From Terrabacter aerolatus (GTDB lineage Bacteria > Actinomycetota > Actinomycetes > Actinomycetales > Dermatophilaceae), in contig NZ_BJYX01000005.1 of assembly GCF_007991735.1 (NCBI RefSeq), positions 1-64,000 on the forward strand: a stretch of DNA of 64,000 bases, written 5' to 3'. The translations under genes and the position numbers were made by a program. Every line of letters begins with the position of its first letter. Positions within the stretch are counted from its first letter, which is position 1. Positions 1-9,048 of this stretch are shown here, piece by piece. The notes beneath the pieces are model-generated. The model was not told the origin of the DNA and did not search any database. It saw nothing but the letters and a program-made list of their open reading frames with translations.

Positions 1-483
1 CCCCGCCGGCATGAGGTCACCGCGCGGCTCGGGGCGCTCGGCGACGGGCGCGGCCTCGACGGCCCGGGGCCGGACGTGACCGAAGACGTCGGCCCAGTGC
101 GGCGGCACGACGAGCGGCGCCGGCTCGACCACGACCTGCGCCTCGGCCCCCTCAGCCCCGTCAGCGGGACGCGGCTCGACGACCCTCCCCTGGGCGACGT
201 CGCGAGCGGTCAGCATCAGCGCGACGACGTGCTTGCAGTCGGCGGCGACCGGGCAGCTGCACCGGCCGCTCCACAGGTGCGAGCGTCCCTTCGGGTGCGG
301 GCGCGCCTCGATGATCGTCTGGTAGGTCTCGCTGCCGCTGCCCTCGATGGTGCCGAGCAGCATCATCCCGTCGGGGCGCGTGGCGAGCGAGCGGACCCGG
401 CGCTCGGCGGCATAGGACCTCCCGCGGTCGAACGTGCGGGTGCCGACCTGCTGGGTGATGTCGGGGTCGGTGACGTCAGCCAC
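1..483 (-). CDS. SWIM zinc-finger protein, N-terminal part (runs off window)
   Basis: The gene reads leftward off the window start, so only about 161 N-terminal residues are visible. A CSCPVAADCKH motif (around residues 75-85) fits the SWIM zinc-binding pattern CxC...CxH. It follows a stretch beginning VADVTDPDITQQVGTRTFDR, typical of SWIM domains that precede SNF2-type helicases in actinobacteria. A Pro/Glu/Ala-rich linker follows the finger, so the helicase core, if present, lies outside the window. The GTG at 481-483 is chosen because the SWIM fold starts right after it; an in-frame GTG at 499-501 is an alternative. It is divergent from the thioesterase gene. The SNF2 assignment is inference. 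Confidence 0.7.
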   Translation of the reverse strand, partial: MADVTDPDITQQVGTRTFDRGRSYAAERRVRSLATRPDGMMLLGTIEGSGSETYQTIIEARPHPKGRSHLWSGRCSCPVAADCKHVVALMLTARDVAQGRVVEPRPADGAEGAEAQVVVEPAPLVVPPHWADVFGHVRPRAVEAAPVAERPEPRGDLMPAG

Positions 484-604
484 CCACGTCGCCCGACCCA
501 CGCTCCATGCCACTCGAGAACTCTACGTTCGCCCGCCGACACCGTCGCCCGTCGTCCACAGCGTCCTCGCGGCACGGCATACCTCGTCGGGCAGGATGGG
601 GCGC
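484..604. promoter_or_regulatory. Divergent intergenic region
   Basis: This 121-base gap separates the leftward SWIM gene from the rightward thioesterase gene and must hold both promoters. I see no clear -35/-10 pair. It contains one CGGCATAC 8-mer at 575-582, an element over-represented through the window. Confidence 0.4.
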
Positions 605-1078
605 ATGCCGAGCACGCCCGACCCTCGCGAGCTGACGCTCGCCGACTTCCCCGTCCACCGCCCCGTGACGACGCGGTGGTCCGACAACGACATGTACGGC
701 CACCTCAACAACGCCGTCTACTACGAGCTGTTCGACTCGGCGATCAACGGCTGGCAGGCCGAGCACGTGAGCATCGACCCGATGACCGACGCGACGCAGG
801 GAGTCGTCGCGGAGTCGTCGTGCGCCTTCTACGCGGAGGTCGCCTTCCCCGCTCCTCTCGTCGTCGGCATCCGTGTCGCGCGCCTCGGCACCAGCAGCGT
901 CACCTACCAGCTCGGCCTCTTCGTCGACCCCGAGCGCGCCGCCCTGCCCGACCCGGCCATCAAGGCGCTCGGCCGCTGGGTGCACGTCGAGATCGACGCC
1001 GCGACCCGTCGGTCCACCCCGATCCCCGACCACCTGCGCGCCCTCATGGAGACGGCGGTGGTGGAGGCGGGGGCATGA
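605..1078 (+). CDS. Acyl-CoA thioesterase, 4HBT hotdog family
   Basis: A 157-residue protein predicted to hydrolyse acyl-CoA thioesters. The N-terminal region carries TRWSDNDMYGHLNNAVYYE, the hallmark active-site stretch of YbgC/FcbC-type 4HBT enzymes, where the Asp in the position after the first Asn region and the HLNN segment form the catalytic site. Length is normal for the family. The ATG at 605 is used because the conserved region begins shortly after it; longer upstream reading lacks homology features. The stop overlaps the start of the next gene (ATGA), suggesting translational coupling. Substrate is unknown. Confidence 0.85.
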   Translation: MPSTPDPRELTLADFPVHRPVTTRWSDNDMYGHLNNAVYYELFDSAINGWQAEHVSIDPMTDATQGVVAESSCAFYAEVAFPAPLVVGIRVARLGTSSVTYQLGLFVDPERAALPDPAIKALGRWVHVEIDAATRRSTPIPDHLRALMETAVVEAGA

Positions 1079-1602
1079 CCGACGCGCTCGAGGAGACCTG
1101 GGCGGCCTGGACCACGCGCCTCGGCGCCGACCTCGACGCCCTGGCCGGGGACGACTGGATGACCTTCACCGTCCACGTGGCCTCGCAGGCCACGCAGGCC
1201 TCGGGCGCGTATGCCGGCACGCGGGCTCCCCGAGGCTGGCGCCGGTCGGGTGCCCGGTCGAGGGCCCGGTCGGGTGCCCGGTCGGGCGCGCGGACCCGGG
1301 TGCCCGACGTCCTCGTGCAGGCGCGCCGGCTCGAGGGCGTGATCGCCCTCGAGTGCATCGGCGACACCGAGTTCGAGGGGCTGACCGACCTGACCCACGA
1401 CGAGCAGTCGGCCCTCTCCGGCCTGGGCTGGGAGCGCGAGGGCCGGGAGCCGGAGTTCAGCCGCACCTTCACCGACGGGGCGGCCGCCGCCCGCCTCGTG
1501 CAGGCCAGCCTCACCGAGGAGATCGGCGCGGACACCCCGGCCGACGTCGACGTCCGCCGGGCCCCCCGACCTCGGGAACCCCCTCGCCGATCGGCTCGGT
1601 GA
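1075..1602 (+). CDS. TY-Chap-like domain protein
   Basis: A 175-residue protein. The C-terminal half (LxxLGWEREG, then an aromatic/polar strand and an AAARLVQASLTEEI helix) resembles the TY-Chap class of YbjN/CesT-like peptide-binding chaperone folds found widely in actinobacteria. The start ATG overlaps the thioesterase stop by 4 bp, so the two are likely co-translated. An internal Arg/Ser/Gly/Ala segment (about residues 57-72) is encoded by a 12-bp tandem repeat and probably forms a variable loop. Function is not established; the family call is based on pattern only. Confidence 0.6.
   Translation: MTDALEETWAAWTTRLGADLDALAGDDWMTFTVHVASQATQASGAYAGTRAPRGWRRSGARSRARSGARSGARTRVPDVLVQARRLEGVIALECIGDTEFEGLTDLTHDEQSALSGLGWEREGREPEFSRTFTDGAAAARLVQASLTEEIGADTPADVDVRRAPRPREPPRRSAR
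1243..1290 (+). repeat. 12-bp tandem repeat, 4 copies
   Basis: Four units of the form cggtcgggtgcc (second and fourth imperfect) lie inside the TY-Chap-like gene and encode a four-residue Arg/Ser/Gly/Ala period. Because 12 is a multiple of 3, copy-number change keeps frame. Confidence 0.85.
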
Positions 1603-1682
1603 CGGTCATCGGCCGGTTCGCAGGCGGGCTGGGGCTGCGCGGCGTACAGTGCCGCCACGCGATCCCGCCGAGGAGGATGACG

Positions 1683-2093
1683 ATGTCCAAGCGATCACAC
1701 GACGAGTCCCCCGCGGTCGCCTGGCTCGACGACCCCGAGGAGCACGACTACCCCGCCGCCGCCTCCTACCTCGCGCTCGTCGCCGGAGCGGAGCTCGTCA
1801 CCGCGGCCGAGGCCGCCTTCCGGGCCGCCGACTCGACGAGGTTCAAGGCGAAGGACATCCTGCGCGCCGCCCACCTCGAGGTGCTGCCCGAGACGAACCC
1901 GCACGTGGCCTCGGACCTGGCCAAGGTGCGGGCCGGGCACGCGCTCTCACCGGTGCTGCTCGTGCGCGGCGACCTCCGCGCCGGCCGACCCGCGCAGATC
2001 GCCGACGGCTACCACCGGGTCTGCGCCAGCTACCTCACCGACGAGAACACCGACATCCCCGTCCGCATCATCGACGTCCCCGAATCGCGCTGA
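1683..2093 (+). CDS. Small ParB-fold-like conserved protein
   Basis: A 136-residue protein. The C-terminal part (SPVLLVRGDL, then QIADGYHRVCAS, then IPVRIID) matches the layout of ParB/Srx N-terminal folds: a strand, a DGxHR motif, and a final strand. I do not see a helix-turn-helix DNA-binding half, so this is not a ParB partition protein. The start is set at 1683 because AGGAGG at 1671-1676 lies 6 bases upstream; the ATG at 1677 abuts that site and is too close. It sits 6 bases before the antiporter gene and may be co-transcribed with it. Function unknown. Confidence 0.65.
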   Translation: MSKRSHDESPAVAWLDDPEEHDYPAAASYLALVAGAELVTAAEAAFRAADSTRFKAKDILRAAHLEVLPETNPHVASDLAKVRAGHALSPVLLVRGDLRAGRPAQIADGYHRVCASYLTDENTDIPVRIIDVPESR

Positions 2094-2099
2094 GCCACC

Positions 2100-3362
2100 A
2101 TGGGATTCGCCACGCTGGCCCTGATCAGCCTCGTCGCGATCCTCGGCCCGATCCTGTCCCTGTCCCGGTGGCTGCACCTTCCCGTCGTCATCGGCGAGCT
2201 CCTCGTCGGCATCGTGCTCGGGCAGACCGGGCTGCGACTGCTGCACCCGAACGACCCGACCCTGGGCTTCCTCGGCGAGGTCGGTTTCGCCCTCGTCATG
2301 TTCGTCGCCGGCACGCACGTGCCGGTGCGCGACCCCGCGCTGCGTGCCGGACTGCCGCGGGGCCTGACGAGAGCCGTCGCCGTGGGCGTGCTGTCGGTGC
2401 CGGCCGGGTGGGGTCTGGCGCACCTCTTCGGCACGGGCCACGCCGCGTTGTATGCCGTGCTGCTCGCGTCGTCCTCGGCGAGCCTCGTGCTCCCGGTCCT
2501 CGACGGCGCTCCCGTCAGCGGTCCGATGATGGTGCAGCTGCTGCCGCAGCTCGCCGTCGCGGACGCCGCCTGCATCGTGGCCCTCCCGCTCGCCATCGAC
2601 CCGGTGCACGCCGGGCGGGCGGTACTCGGTGCGGCCGCGGTCATCGCCTGCGCCGTGCTGCTCTGGCTGTTCCTCCGGTGGTTCGTCGGCTCCGGTCGGG
2701 AGCGCCGGGTCCGGGAGGTGTCGCACGAGCGGAGCCTGGCGGTCGAGCTGCGCGCCTCGCTCGCGATCCTCTTCGGGCTCGCGGCGGTCGCCGCGGCCAC
2801 CCACGTCTCGGTCATGCTGGCGGGCTTCGCCGCCGGGATCGCCCTCTCGGCGGTCGGTGAGCCGCGGCGGGTCGCCAAGCAGCTCTTCGCCGTCACCGAG
2901 GGCTTCTTCGCGCCGATCTTCTTCGTGTGGCTCGGTGCCTCGCTCGACCTGCGCGAGCTCGGGCAGCACCCGAGCGCCATCCTGCTGGGGCTCGGCCTCG
3001 GCGTCGTGGCACTCCTCGTGCACGGTCTCATGGTGGTGACCGGGCAGCCGTGGCCGGCCGCGCTCATCACCTCGGCCCAGCTCGGCGTCCCGGTGGCTGC
3101 GGCGACGCTCGGCAGCACGCTCGGCCTGCTGACCCCCGGGGAGGGGCCGGCGCTCCTCCTCGGGGCGCTCATGACGATCGCGGCGACGGCCGCCCTGTCC
3201 GGACGGGTCAAGGCGCTGGCGGAAGCCGGCGCCGCCGAGCCGTCTCCCACCGACCCGACCACGACCTCGTCGGGCCCGTCCTCGTCGGCCCCCTCGGTAC
3301 CACCGGCCCCGTCGGCACCGCCGGCGTCCGGCCCCACCGCGTCCACCTCCAGCTCGGGCTGA
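2100..3362 (+). CDS. Cation:proton antiporter, CPA2/KefB-like membrane domain
   Basis: A 420-residue polytopic membrane protein with about 12 hydrophobic segments. Segments such as GELLVGIVLGQTGL, LGEVGFALVMFVAGTHV and a charged-residue helix LPQLAVADAACIVALP match monovalent cation:proton antiporter-2 proteins, which exchange Na+ or K+ for H+. There is no C-terminal RCK/TrkA-N nucleotide domain; instead the protein ends in a Ser/Thr/Pro-rich tail of about 45 residues. The gene follows the ParB-fold-like gene closely, so it is probably in the same transcript. The transported ion cannot be told from sequence. Confidence 0.85.
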   Translation: MGFATLALISLVAILGPILSLSRWLHLPVVIGELLVGIVLGQTGLRLLHPNDPTLGFLGEVGFALVMFVAGTHVPVRDPALRAGLPRGLTRAVAVGVLSVPAGWGLAHLFGTGHAALYAVLLASSSASLVLPVLDGAPVSGPMMVQLLPQLAVADAACIVALPLAIDPVHAGRAVLGAAAVIACAVLLWLFLRWFVGSGRERRVREVSHERSLAVELRASLAILFGLAAVAAATHVSVMLAGFAAGIALSAVGEPRRVAKQLFAVTEGFFAPIFFVWLGASLDLRELGQHPSAILLGLGLGVVALLVHGLMVVTGQPWPAALITSAQLGVPVAAATLGSTLGLLTPGEGPALLLGALMTIAATAALSGRVKALAEAGAAEPSPTDPTTTSSGPSSSAPSVPPAPSAPPASGPTASTSSSG

Positions 3363-3374
3363 GCCCCACCGAGG

Positions 3375-6300
3375 TCACCCGGCGAGGTGGGCCCACCGCT
3401 GGGAGAGCTCGCGCCACGGGGCGGCCTCGACCACCCGACCGCGGTCCAGCACGACGACCCGGTCGGCCTGTGCGAGGGCGGCGGCCTTGCTCGTCGCCCC
3501 GATGACCGTGGCACCGCCCGAGCGCAGCGCGGCCCAGAGCTCGATCTCGGTGGCGGCGTCGAGGGCCGAGGACACGTCGTCGGCGAGCAGCAGGTCGGCC
3601 TCGCAGGCGAGCGCACGCGCGAGGGCTAGTCGCTGCACCTGTCCGCCCGACAGCCGCACCCCGCGGTGGCCGACGAGCGCCTCGGGGCCGCCGGCCTCGG
3701 CGACGTCACGCTCCAGGCGGGCGGCCGCGAGGGCCGGCTCGACGTGGCGGTCGGCGTGGTCGAGGGCGACGTTGTCGGTGAAGGTCCCCGACAGCACCCG
3801 GGGCACCTGGGCGATGTGCGAGACCCGGCCCGGTCGCAGGTCGACCTCGGGCTCCGGGAGCGCGCGGCCGTTCCAGAGGACCTCACCGGTGTGGGCCGTC
3901 AGGCCGGCCAGCGACGAGAGGAGGCTGGACTTGCCCGAGCCGACCTGGCCGAGCAGGAGCACGAGCTCGCCCGCGTGCACGGTCAGGTCGACGTCCTCGA
4001 CGCCGATGGTGCCGTCGTCGTGGATCGCCGTCAGCCCGCGCAGGCTCAGCGACCGCAGGGTCTCGCGCGCTCCCGGCTGCGGGTCGTCCGCAGTGCCGTG
4101 GACGAGGTCCAGGCCCGGCGGGAGGTCCATGAGGTCCCCGCCGCCGGCGAGCTCGCTCGTGGCGTTCATCCAGGCCCGGACGCCGGGCGCCTCGGTTACG
4201 ACGGAGCCGGCCACGCGGCCGAACCAGTCGAACCCGCTCACGGCATTGGCCACGAGCAGCGCGATGGCCAGCGGCCACGTGCCGTGGAGGAAGCCTGCCC
4301 AGGCCGCGACGACTCCGCCCTGGACCATGACGACCGGCACGCCGTCGAGCAGGGCCTGGACCCGGTGCTCGCGCACCGCCGCGTCGACGCGACCACCGTC
4401 GACCTCGTGCAAGTGCCGGTGCACCTGCGGGGTGGCCGCGGCGAGCTTGACCGTGCGGATCGACTCGAGCGCCGAGACGAGCGACCGCCCGAAGTCGGCG
4501 CGGGCCGTCGAGGCGGCCGCGGCCGAACGTCCGGCGACCGGCCGCCCGAGCGTCGAGGCGAGAGCGGAGACGACCATGACGACGAGCAGGACCGCTCCGG
4601 CGAGCCACGTGCGGGCGATGAGGGCCGTCATCGAGGCGACGACCAGCCCGTTGGTGAAGTCGACCCAGCGGTCGGTGTAGCGGGCGAGCCGGTCGGCGTC
4701 CATCGTCCGGGCCACCACCTCGCCGGGAGGGGTGCGCACGAGGCGGCGCTGCGCGGTCTGGCCGGCGAGCACCGCGGCGCGCACGCGGAGACGCACCTCG
4801 ACCCACCAGTGCGGATAGGACCGGAAGGCCTGCGAGAGCAGGAGCGGGCCGATGACGAGCGAGACGACGAGCGCGGCCGTGACCCAGCCGGGGTTCTGCC
4901 CGGACTGCAGGTCGGTGACGACCAGACCCCAGGTCCACCCGGTCAGGGCGCCGAAGGCCCCGGTCAGCGAGGCGAGGAGGAAGAGGGAGGCGCCGAGCAG
5001 GCCCCACTGCGGCTGGATGCGCACGGTGTGGAGCACCTGCCGGGCCAGGCCGGGGCTCGGGGCGAGGGTGGGTGGCGGCGGCGGGGTGGTGCTGCGGCGC
5101 ACCGAGCCGATCGCGGTGTCGTCGTGGTGGTGCTCCTCGACGGCCACCTCGTGGGCGGCGGCCTCGAGCAGACGGCGGAACGGCCCGTCGCTGCCGGCGA
5201 GGCGTTCGCGCGGACCGTGCTGGACGACGCGGCCGGACTCGAGGACGGCGACCTGCTCGGCTCGCTCGGTCGTCGACAGGCGGTGGGCGACGAGGATGCC
5301 GGTGCGCCCGGAGATGAGCCGGTCGGCGGCCCGGACGACCCGCGCCTCCGTGACGGGGTCCATGCGCGCCGTGGCCTCGTCGAGCACGACGACCCGGACG
5401 TCACGCACGAGCAGCCGGGCGAACGCCACGAGCTGCTCCTCGCCCGCGGAGAGGCTCGTGCCGCCGGGGCCGAGCATGGTCTCCAGCCCGTCGGGCAGCC
5501 CGGCCACCCACTCGGTCAGGCCCAGCTCGGCGACTGCGGCCTCGACCCGGTGCCGCGGCACGTCACCGAAGAGCGTCATGTTCTCGGCCAGCGTTCCCGC
5601 GAGCACCTCGGTGCGCTGCGTGACGACGCCGACGGCTGCACGCAGCTGCTGCAGGTCGAGGTCCCGGACGTCGGTGCCACCGAGCAGGACCGTGCCGGCG
5701 GGCGGCTCCACCGCCCGCGACAGCAACGACGCGAGGGTGGACTTGCCGGACCCCGTGCGGCCGACGAGGGCGCAGGTGTGGCCGGCGGGGACGAGCAGGT
5801 CGACGTCGCGGAGGGCGAAGCTGCCGGTGCCGTAGCTGAACTCGAGGCCGCGGAACTCCACGTCGAGCGGCCCGTCGGGCAGGGGCAGCCCACCCGTCGG
5901 CTCGGCCGGCGAGGCGAGCATGGCGCGCAGCCGCAGGACCGCGCCGAAGCCCTCCTGGAGGTCGGGCAGGTGCCGGGCGAGCATGTCGACGCCACCGACG
6001 AACATCGTCGTGACGAGGAAGAGGGTGACGAGGCGAGCCGTCGTCAGGTCGCCGGCGAGCACCAGCGCGACGCCCACCACGGCCACGGCGGCGAGAGCGC
6101 CGTGGAGCAGGCCCCCGCTGCGACGGGTGATCCGGGCCTCGACCTGGAGCACCCGGTCGAGGGCCGCATGGACCCGCGCAGCCATCCGGGCGTTGCGGCG
6201 CAGCACGTGCGCCTGGCCCAGGGCGGTGCGCAGGTCGTCGCGGGCAGCGACACCCTCCTCGGTCGAGGCCGCGTGGTCGGTCCACGCAGCCTCCTCGACG

Positions 6301-6902
6301 ACCTTGCGCTCGGCGACCTGTGGCAGGAGCCGGCGGACGACCCAGTACGTCGCAAGACCCGTGAGCGGGAAGAGGACGGCGGCGGGCCACCAGGCGATGG
6401 TCGCGACGACCCAGAGCGGACCCGAGGCGAGGAGGGTGCGGACGGCCTGCCACACGCCCCAGCGCATGAGCTGGCCGACCTCCCAGGTGTCGTCGTCGAT
6501 GCGGTCGAGCACCTCGCCCACCGCCTGCTCGGACAGCTCGGACAGCGGTTGGGCCATCGCGGCGTCGAGCAGGTCGGCGCGGAGCGCCCCCTCGGCGCGG
6601 TCGCACACCGTCGCCCACATCGTCTTGGCGACGGTGTCGATGACGGCACCCCCGAGCACGCAGGCCGCGAGCAGTCCGACCAGCGTCGAGGTGGCGTGCT
6701 CGGCCAGCCGACCGGCGACCATCGACCCGAGCGAGGCCGCCACGGCCCCGACGAGGGACATCGTGAAGCACACGACGGTGAGCGGGCGGCGGACACGGCG
6801 CCAGTCGACGGGGACCCGGCCCTCCGGCGCACGGCCGCCCGGCACCGAACCGTCCGGCTCCGTGCCCCGCGCGTCGTCGATCCCCACCCTCGTCACCGTC
6901 AC
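3375..6902 (-). CDS. Fused double ABC exporter (TMD-NBD-TMD-NBD), one degenerate ATP site
   Basis: An 1175-residue single-chain exporter. The first half has a membrane domain (about 30-320) and an ATPase with Walker A GRTGSGKST, signature LSAGE, Walker B VVVLDEAT and H-loop VAHRLST. The second half has a membrane domain (about 630-900) and an ATPase with Walker A GQVGSGKSS, signature LSGGQ, Walker B LLLADD (Asp in place of the catalytic Glu), and no H-loop His (the equivalent stretch reads VIGATSKAA). All the weakened elements fall on one composite site, NBD2 core plus NBD1 signature, as in asymmetric heterodimeric exporters. The start is GTG at 6902. Convergent with the antiporter gene. Substrate unknown. 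Confidence 0.92.
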   Translation of the reverse strand: MTVTRVGIDDARGTEPDGSVPGGRAPEGRVPVDWRRVRRPLTVVCFTMSLVGAVAASLGSMVAGRLAEHATSTLVGLLAACVLGGAVIDTVAKTMWATVCDRAEGALRADLLDAAMAQPLSELSEQAVGEVLDRIDDDTWEVGQLMRWGVWQAVRTLLASGPLWVVATIAWWPAAVLFPLTGLATYWVVRRLLPQVAERKVVEEAAWTDHAASTEEGVAARDDLRTALGQAHVLRRNARMAARVHAALDRVLQVEARITRRSGGLLHGALAAVAVVGVALVLAGDLTTARLVTLFLVTTMFVGGVDMLARHLPDLQEGFGAVLRLRAMLASPAEPTGGLPLPDGPLDVEFRGLEFSYGTGSFALRDVDLLVPAGHTCALVGRTGSGKSTLASLLSRAVEPPAGTVLLGGTDVRDLDLQQLRAAVGVVTQRTEVLAGTLAENMTLFGDVPRHRVEAAVAELGLTEWVAGLPDGLETMLGPGGTSLSAGEEQLVAFARLLVRDVRVVVLDEATARMDPVTEARVVRAADRLISGRTGILVAHRLSTTERAEQVAVLESGRVVQHGPRERLAGSDGPFRRLLEAAAHEVAVEEHHHDDTAIGSVRRSTTPPPPPTLAPSPGLARQVLHTVRIQPQWGLLGASLFLLASLTGAFGALTGWTWGLVVTDLQSGQNPGWVTAALVVSLVIGPLLLSQAFRSYPHWWVEVRLRVRAAVLAGQTAQRRLVRTPPGEVVARTMDADRLARYTDRWVDFTNGLVVASMTALIARTWLAGAVLLVVMVVSALASTLGRPVAGRSAAAASTARADFGRSLVSALESIRTVKLAAATPQVHRHLHEVDGGRVDAAVREHRVQALLDGVPVVMVQGGVVAAWAGFLHGTWPLAIALLVANAVSGFDWFGRVAGSVVTEAPGVRAWMNATSELAGGGDLMDLPPGLDLVHGTADDPQPGARETLRSLSLRGLTAIHDDGTIGVEDVDLTVHAGELVLLLGQVGSGKSSLLSSLAGLTAHTGEVLWNGRALPEPEVDLRPGRVSHIAQVPRVLSGTFTDNVALDHADRHVEPALAAARLERDVAEAGGPEALVGHRGVRLSGGQVQRLALARALACEADLLLADDVSSALDAATEIELWAALRSGGATVIGATSKAAALAQADRVVVLDRGRVVEAAPWRELSQRWAHLAG

Positions 6903-7209
6903 AATCCCTGAACGCTACCGACCACCACCGACAGTGCGCCTCCCGATTTCCGCGTCGCCCGGACGGCCTGCGGACGTCAGGCTACGGGCGACACGGAGCT
7001 GAACCAGCCGCTGACCCACGGGGCGCATCGGGGTGCGTCCCGCCGACCTCGCCGACCCACCCGCTTCCTGGGCTACAGGCGCCGGCCCGAGTGCCAGGCC
7101 TTCGTCAGCCGCACGGTCGACACGGTCGACCCGGACCTCTGGAACCGTGGCGACGACTGCACCTTGGCCCACCTCGACGAGCCGTCTCCTCGCTGAGCAG
7201 CGCGTCTGC
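6903..7209. other. Intergenic region without a confident gene
   Basis: A 307-base gap between the ABC exporter start and the SDR stop, both on the minus strand. It must carry the exporter promoter. A plus-strand frame stays open across most of it and ends at the TGA at 7195-7197, and a minus-strand frame is open too, but neither shows a recognisable domain or a convincing ribosome site. I treat it as non-coding. Confidence 0.4.
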
Positions 7210-8052
7210 TCAGCGGCCGGCGGCGACCCGCCTGGCTGCGCGCTTCATGACGGCCGTGTACGCGGGACGCGCGAATCGCTTGGCGCGCCAGGCGATCTGG
7301 CCGTCGCGGTCGGTGAGGATGACGTCGCGACGGGCGTCGATGCCGCGCACGACGATCTCGGCGATCTGTTCGGCCGACCGCTTGGAGCCGCTCACCAGCT
7401 TCTTTCCGGCGGTCTCCATCTCGGTGTCGGCGCCCTGGAAGGACGAGCCGAGGTTGGTGCGGAAGAACGACGGGCAGACGACCGACACGTCGACGTGGTG
7501 CGGCGCGAGCTCGTGCGAGAGGGTCTCGCTCAGGGCGACGACACCGGCCTTGACGGTGTTGTAGGCCGCCATGCCGGGCGCGTGCACGAGACCGGCGAGC
7601 GACGCGGTGTTGACGATGTGACCGCTGCCCTGCTCCTTGAACAGCGGCGTGAAGGTGCGGCAGCCCCGGACGACGCCGAGCAGGTTGATGTCGACGATCC
7701 AGTGCCACTCGTCCATCGTCGCGACGTCGATGCGGCCGCCGGCGGCGACGCCGGCGTTGTTGACGAGCAGGTCGAGACCGCCCCACGTCTCGCGCACGTG
7801 GGCGAGCGCGGCCGCCCACGCCTCGTCGCTGCGCACGTCGAGAGGGAGGTATGCCGCGGCCTCGGGCAGCACGTCGGGCCGGTCGGCCTGCACGTCGGTC
7901 GCGAGCACGTCGTCACCCCGGGCGACGAGGGCGCGCACGAGCGCGAGCCCGAGGCCGGAGGCGGCGCCCGTGACGAGGATGCGCCGGGGGGACGACGAGG
8001 CGGCGGAGGCGCGGGTGCGCGCGCGGGCAGGGAGCGGCGGCAGGGACGGCAT
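7210..8052 (-). CDS. Short-chain dehydrogenase/reductase
   Basis: A 280-residue classical SDR predicted to be an NAD(P)-dependent oxidoreductase. It shows the cofactor motif TGAASGLG near residue 30, NNAG near 95, the catalytic Ser in NTASLAG, and YNTVK carrying the catalytic Tyr and Lys. A 20-residue Pro/Arg/Ala-rich N-terminus precedes the Rossmann fold, so the true start could lie further in. The start ATG lies inside a CGGCATAC 8-mer (8047-8054). It follows the quinone oxidoreductase gene by about 10 bases on the same strand, indicating an operon. Substrate unknown. Confidence 0.85.
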   Translation of the reverse strand: MPSLPPLPARARTRASAASSSPRRILVTGAASGLGLALVRALVARGDDVLATDVQADRPDVLPEAAAYLPLDVRSDEAWAAALAHVRETWGGLDLLVNNAGVAAGGRIDVATMDEWHWIVDINLLGVVRGCRTFTPLFKEQGSGHIVNTASLAGLVHAPGMAAYNTVKAGVVALSETLSHELAPHHVDVSVVCPSFFRTNLGSSFQGADTEMETAGKKLVSGSKRSAEQIAEIVVRGIDARRDVILTDRDGQIAWRAKRFARPAYTAVMKRAARRVAAGR

Positions 8053-8062
8053 ACGCCCCAAC

Positions 8063-9034
8063 CTACTGGCGGACGGTGAGGGTGACCTTGCCCTGGGCGC
8101 GGCGTTCGTCGATCTCGGTGAGGGCGCCCGCGACGTCGTCGAGCGGGTGGCGCGTGCCGATGGGCGGTGCGAGCGCTCCGGACTCGACGAGCGGCAGGAT
8201 CGCCTCCCACTGGGTGCGCAGGTAGGTGGGGTCCGGCATCCAGAAGGCACCCCAGCCGACGCCGACGACGCTGATGTTGCCCAGGAGCAGTCGGTTGACC
8301 TTGACCTCGGGGATCTGGCCGGCGGTGAAGCCGATGACGAGCAGTCGCCCCTCGGGCGCGAGGCTGCGCAGGCTGTCGGTGAAGCGGTCACCACCGACCG
8401 GGTCGACGACGACGTCGACGCCGCGGCCCTCCGTCAGCTCCTTGGCCGCGGCGAGGAAGCCGTCGGCGAGCACGACGTGGTGGGCGCCGGCGGCGCGGGC
8501 CGTCTCGACCTTGTCGTCGGACGAGACGACGGCGATGACGCGGGCGTCCATGGCGCGCGCCAGCTGGATCGCGGCGGTGCCGATGCCCCCGGCCGCGCCG
8601 TGGACGACGACGACCTCGCCGCGCTCGAGCCGTCCCCGCTGGGTCAGCGCGAAGTGCACGGTGAGGTAGTTCATCGGCAGGGCCGCGCCGACGGCGAACG
8701 GCACGGCGTCGGGCAGCGGGAAGACCATGGCCTCCGGGACGGCGACCGTCTCGGAGAAGGCACCGAGCACCGGGAAGGCCGCGACCCGGTCACCTGCGGT
8801 GAACCTGCTGCCCTCGGTGGCCTCGCGCACGACGCCGGCGCACTCGGCGCCCGGGACGAAGGGCAGGTCGGGGCGCATCTGGTAGAGCCCGCGACTCATG
8901 AGGACGTCGGGGAAGCTGACTCCCGCCTCGTGGACGTCGACGAGGACGTGCCCCGCCTCGAGGGTCGGCTCGGGGACCTCCCCGACGGTGACGGTGGCCG
9001 GGCCGCCGAGGGTCGTGACGCGCGCTGCTCTCAT
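8063..9034 (-). CDS. NADPH:quinone oxidoreductase-like MDR protein
   Basis: A 323-residue medium-chain dehydrogenase/reductase of the zinc-free quinone oxidoreductase branch. It has the GroES-like N-terminus (EAGVSFPDVLMSRGLYQ), PFVPGAECAGVV, and the nucleotide-binding stretch VVHGAAGGIGTAAIQLARA. The structural and catalytic zinc cysteines of alcohol dehydrogenases are absent. It likely reduces a quinone, enone or acyl-CoA derivative with NADPH. Upstream partner of the SDR gene in a two-gene minus-strand unit, fitting a redox pathway on a shared substrate, which is inference. Confidence 0.88.
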   Translation of the reverse strand: MRAARVTTLGGPATVTVGEVPEPTLEAGHVLVDVHEAGVSFPDVLMSRGLYQMRPDLPFVPGAECAGVVREATEGSRFTAGDRVAAFPVLGAFSETVAVPEAMVFPLPDAVPFAVGAALPMNYLTVHFALTQRGRLERGEVVVVHGAAGGIGTAAIQLARAMDARVIAVVSSDDKVETARAAGAHHVVLADGFLAAAKELTEGRGVDVVVDPVGGDRFTDSLRSLAPEGRLLVIGFTAGQIPEVKVNRLLLGNISVVGVGWGAFWMPDPTYLRTQWEAILPLVESGALAPPIGTRHPLDDVAGALTEIDERRAQGKVTLTVRQ

Positions 9035-9048
9035 GCCTCCGACCCTAG

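Noticed and set aside
3666-6911. A 1081-codon open frame on the plus strand opposite the double ABC exporter
   Set aside because: It is a GC-rich shadow of the exporter gene; the translation is low-complexity (Arg/Gly/Asp/Glu-rich) with no domain, while the minus strand has full ABC motifs.
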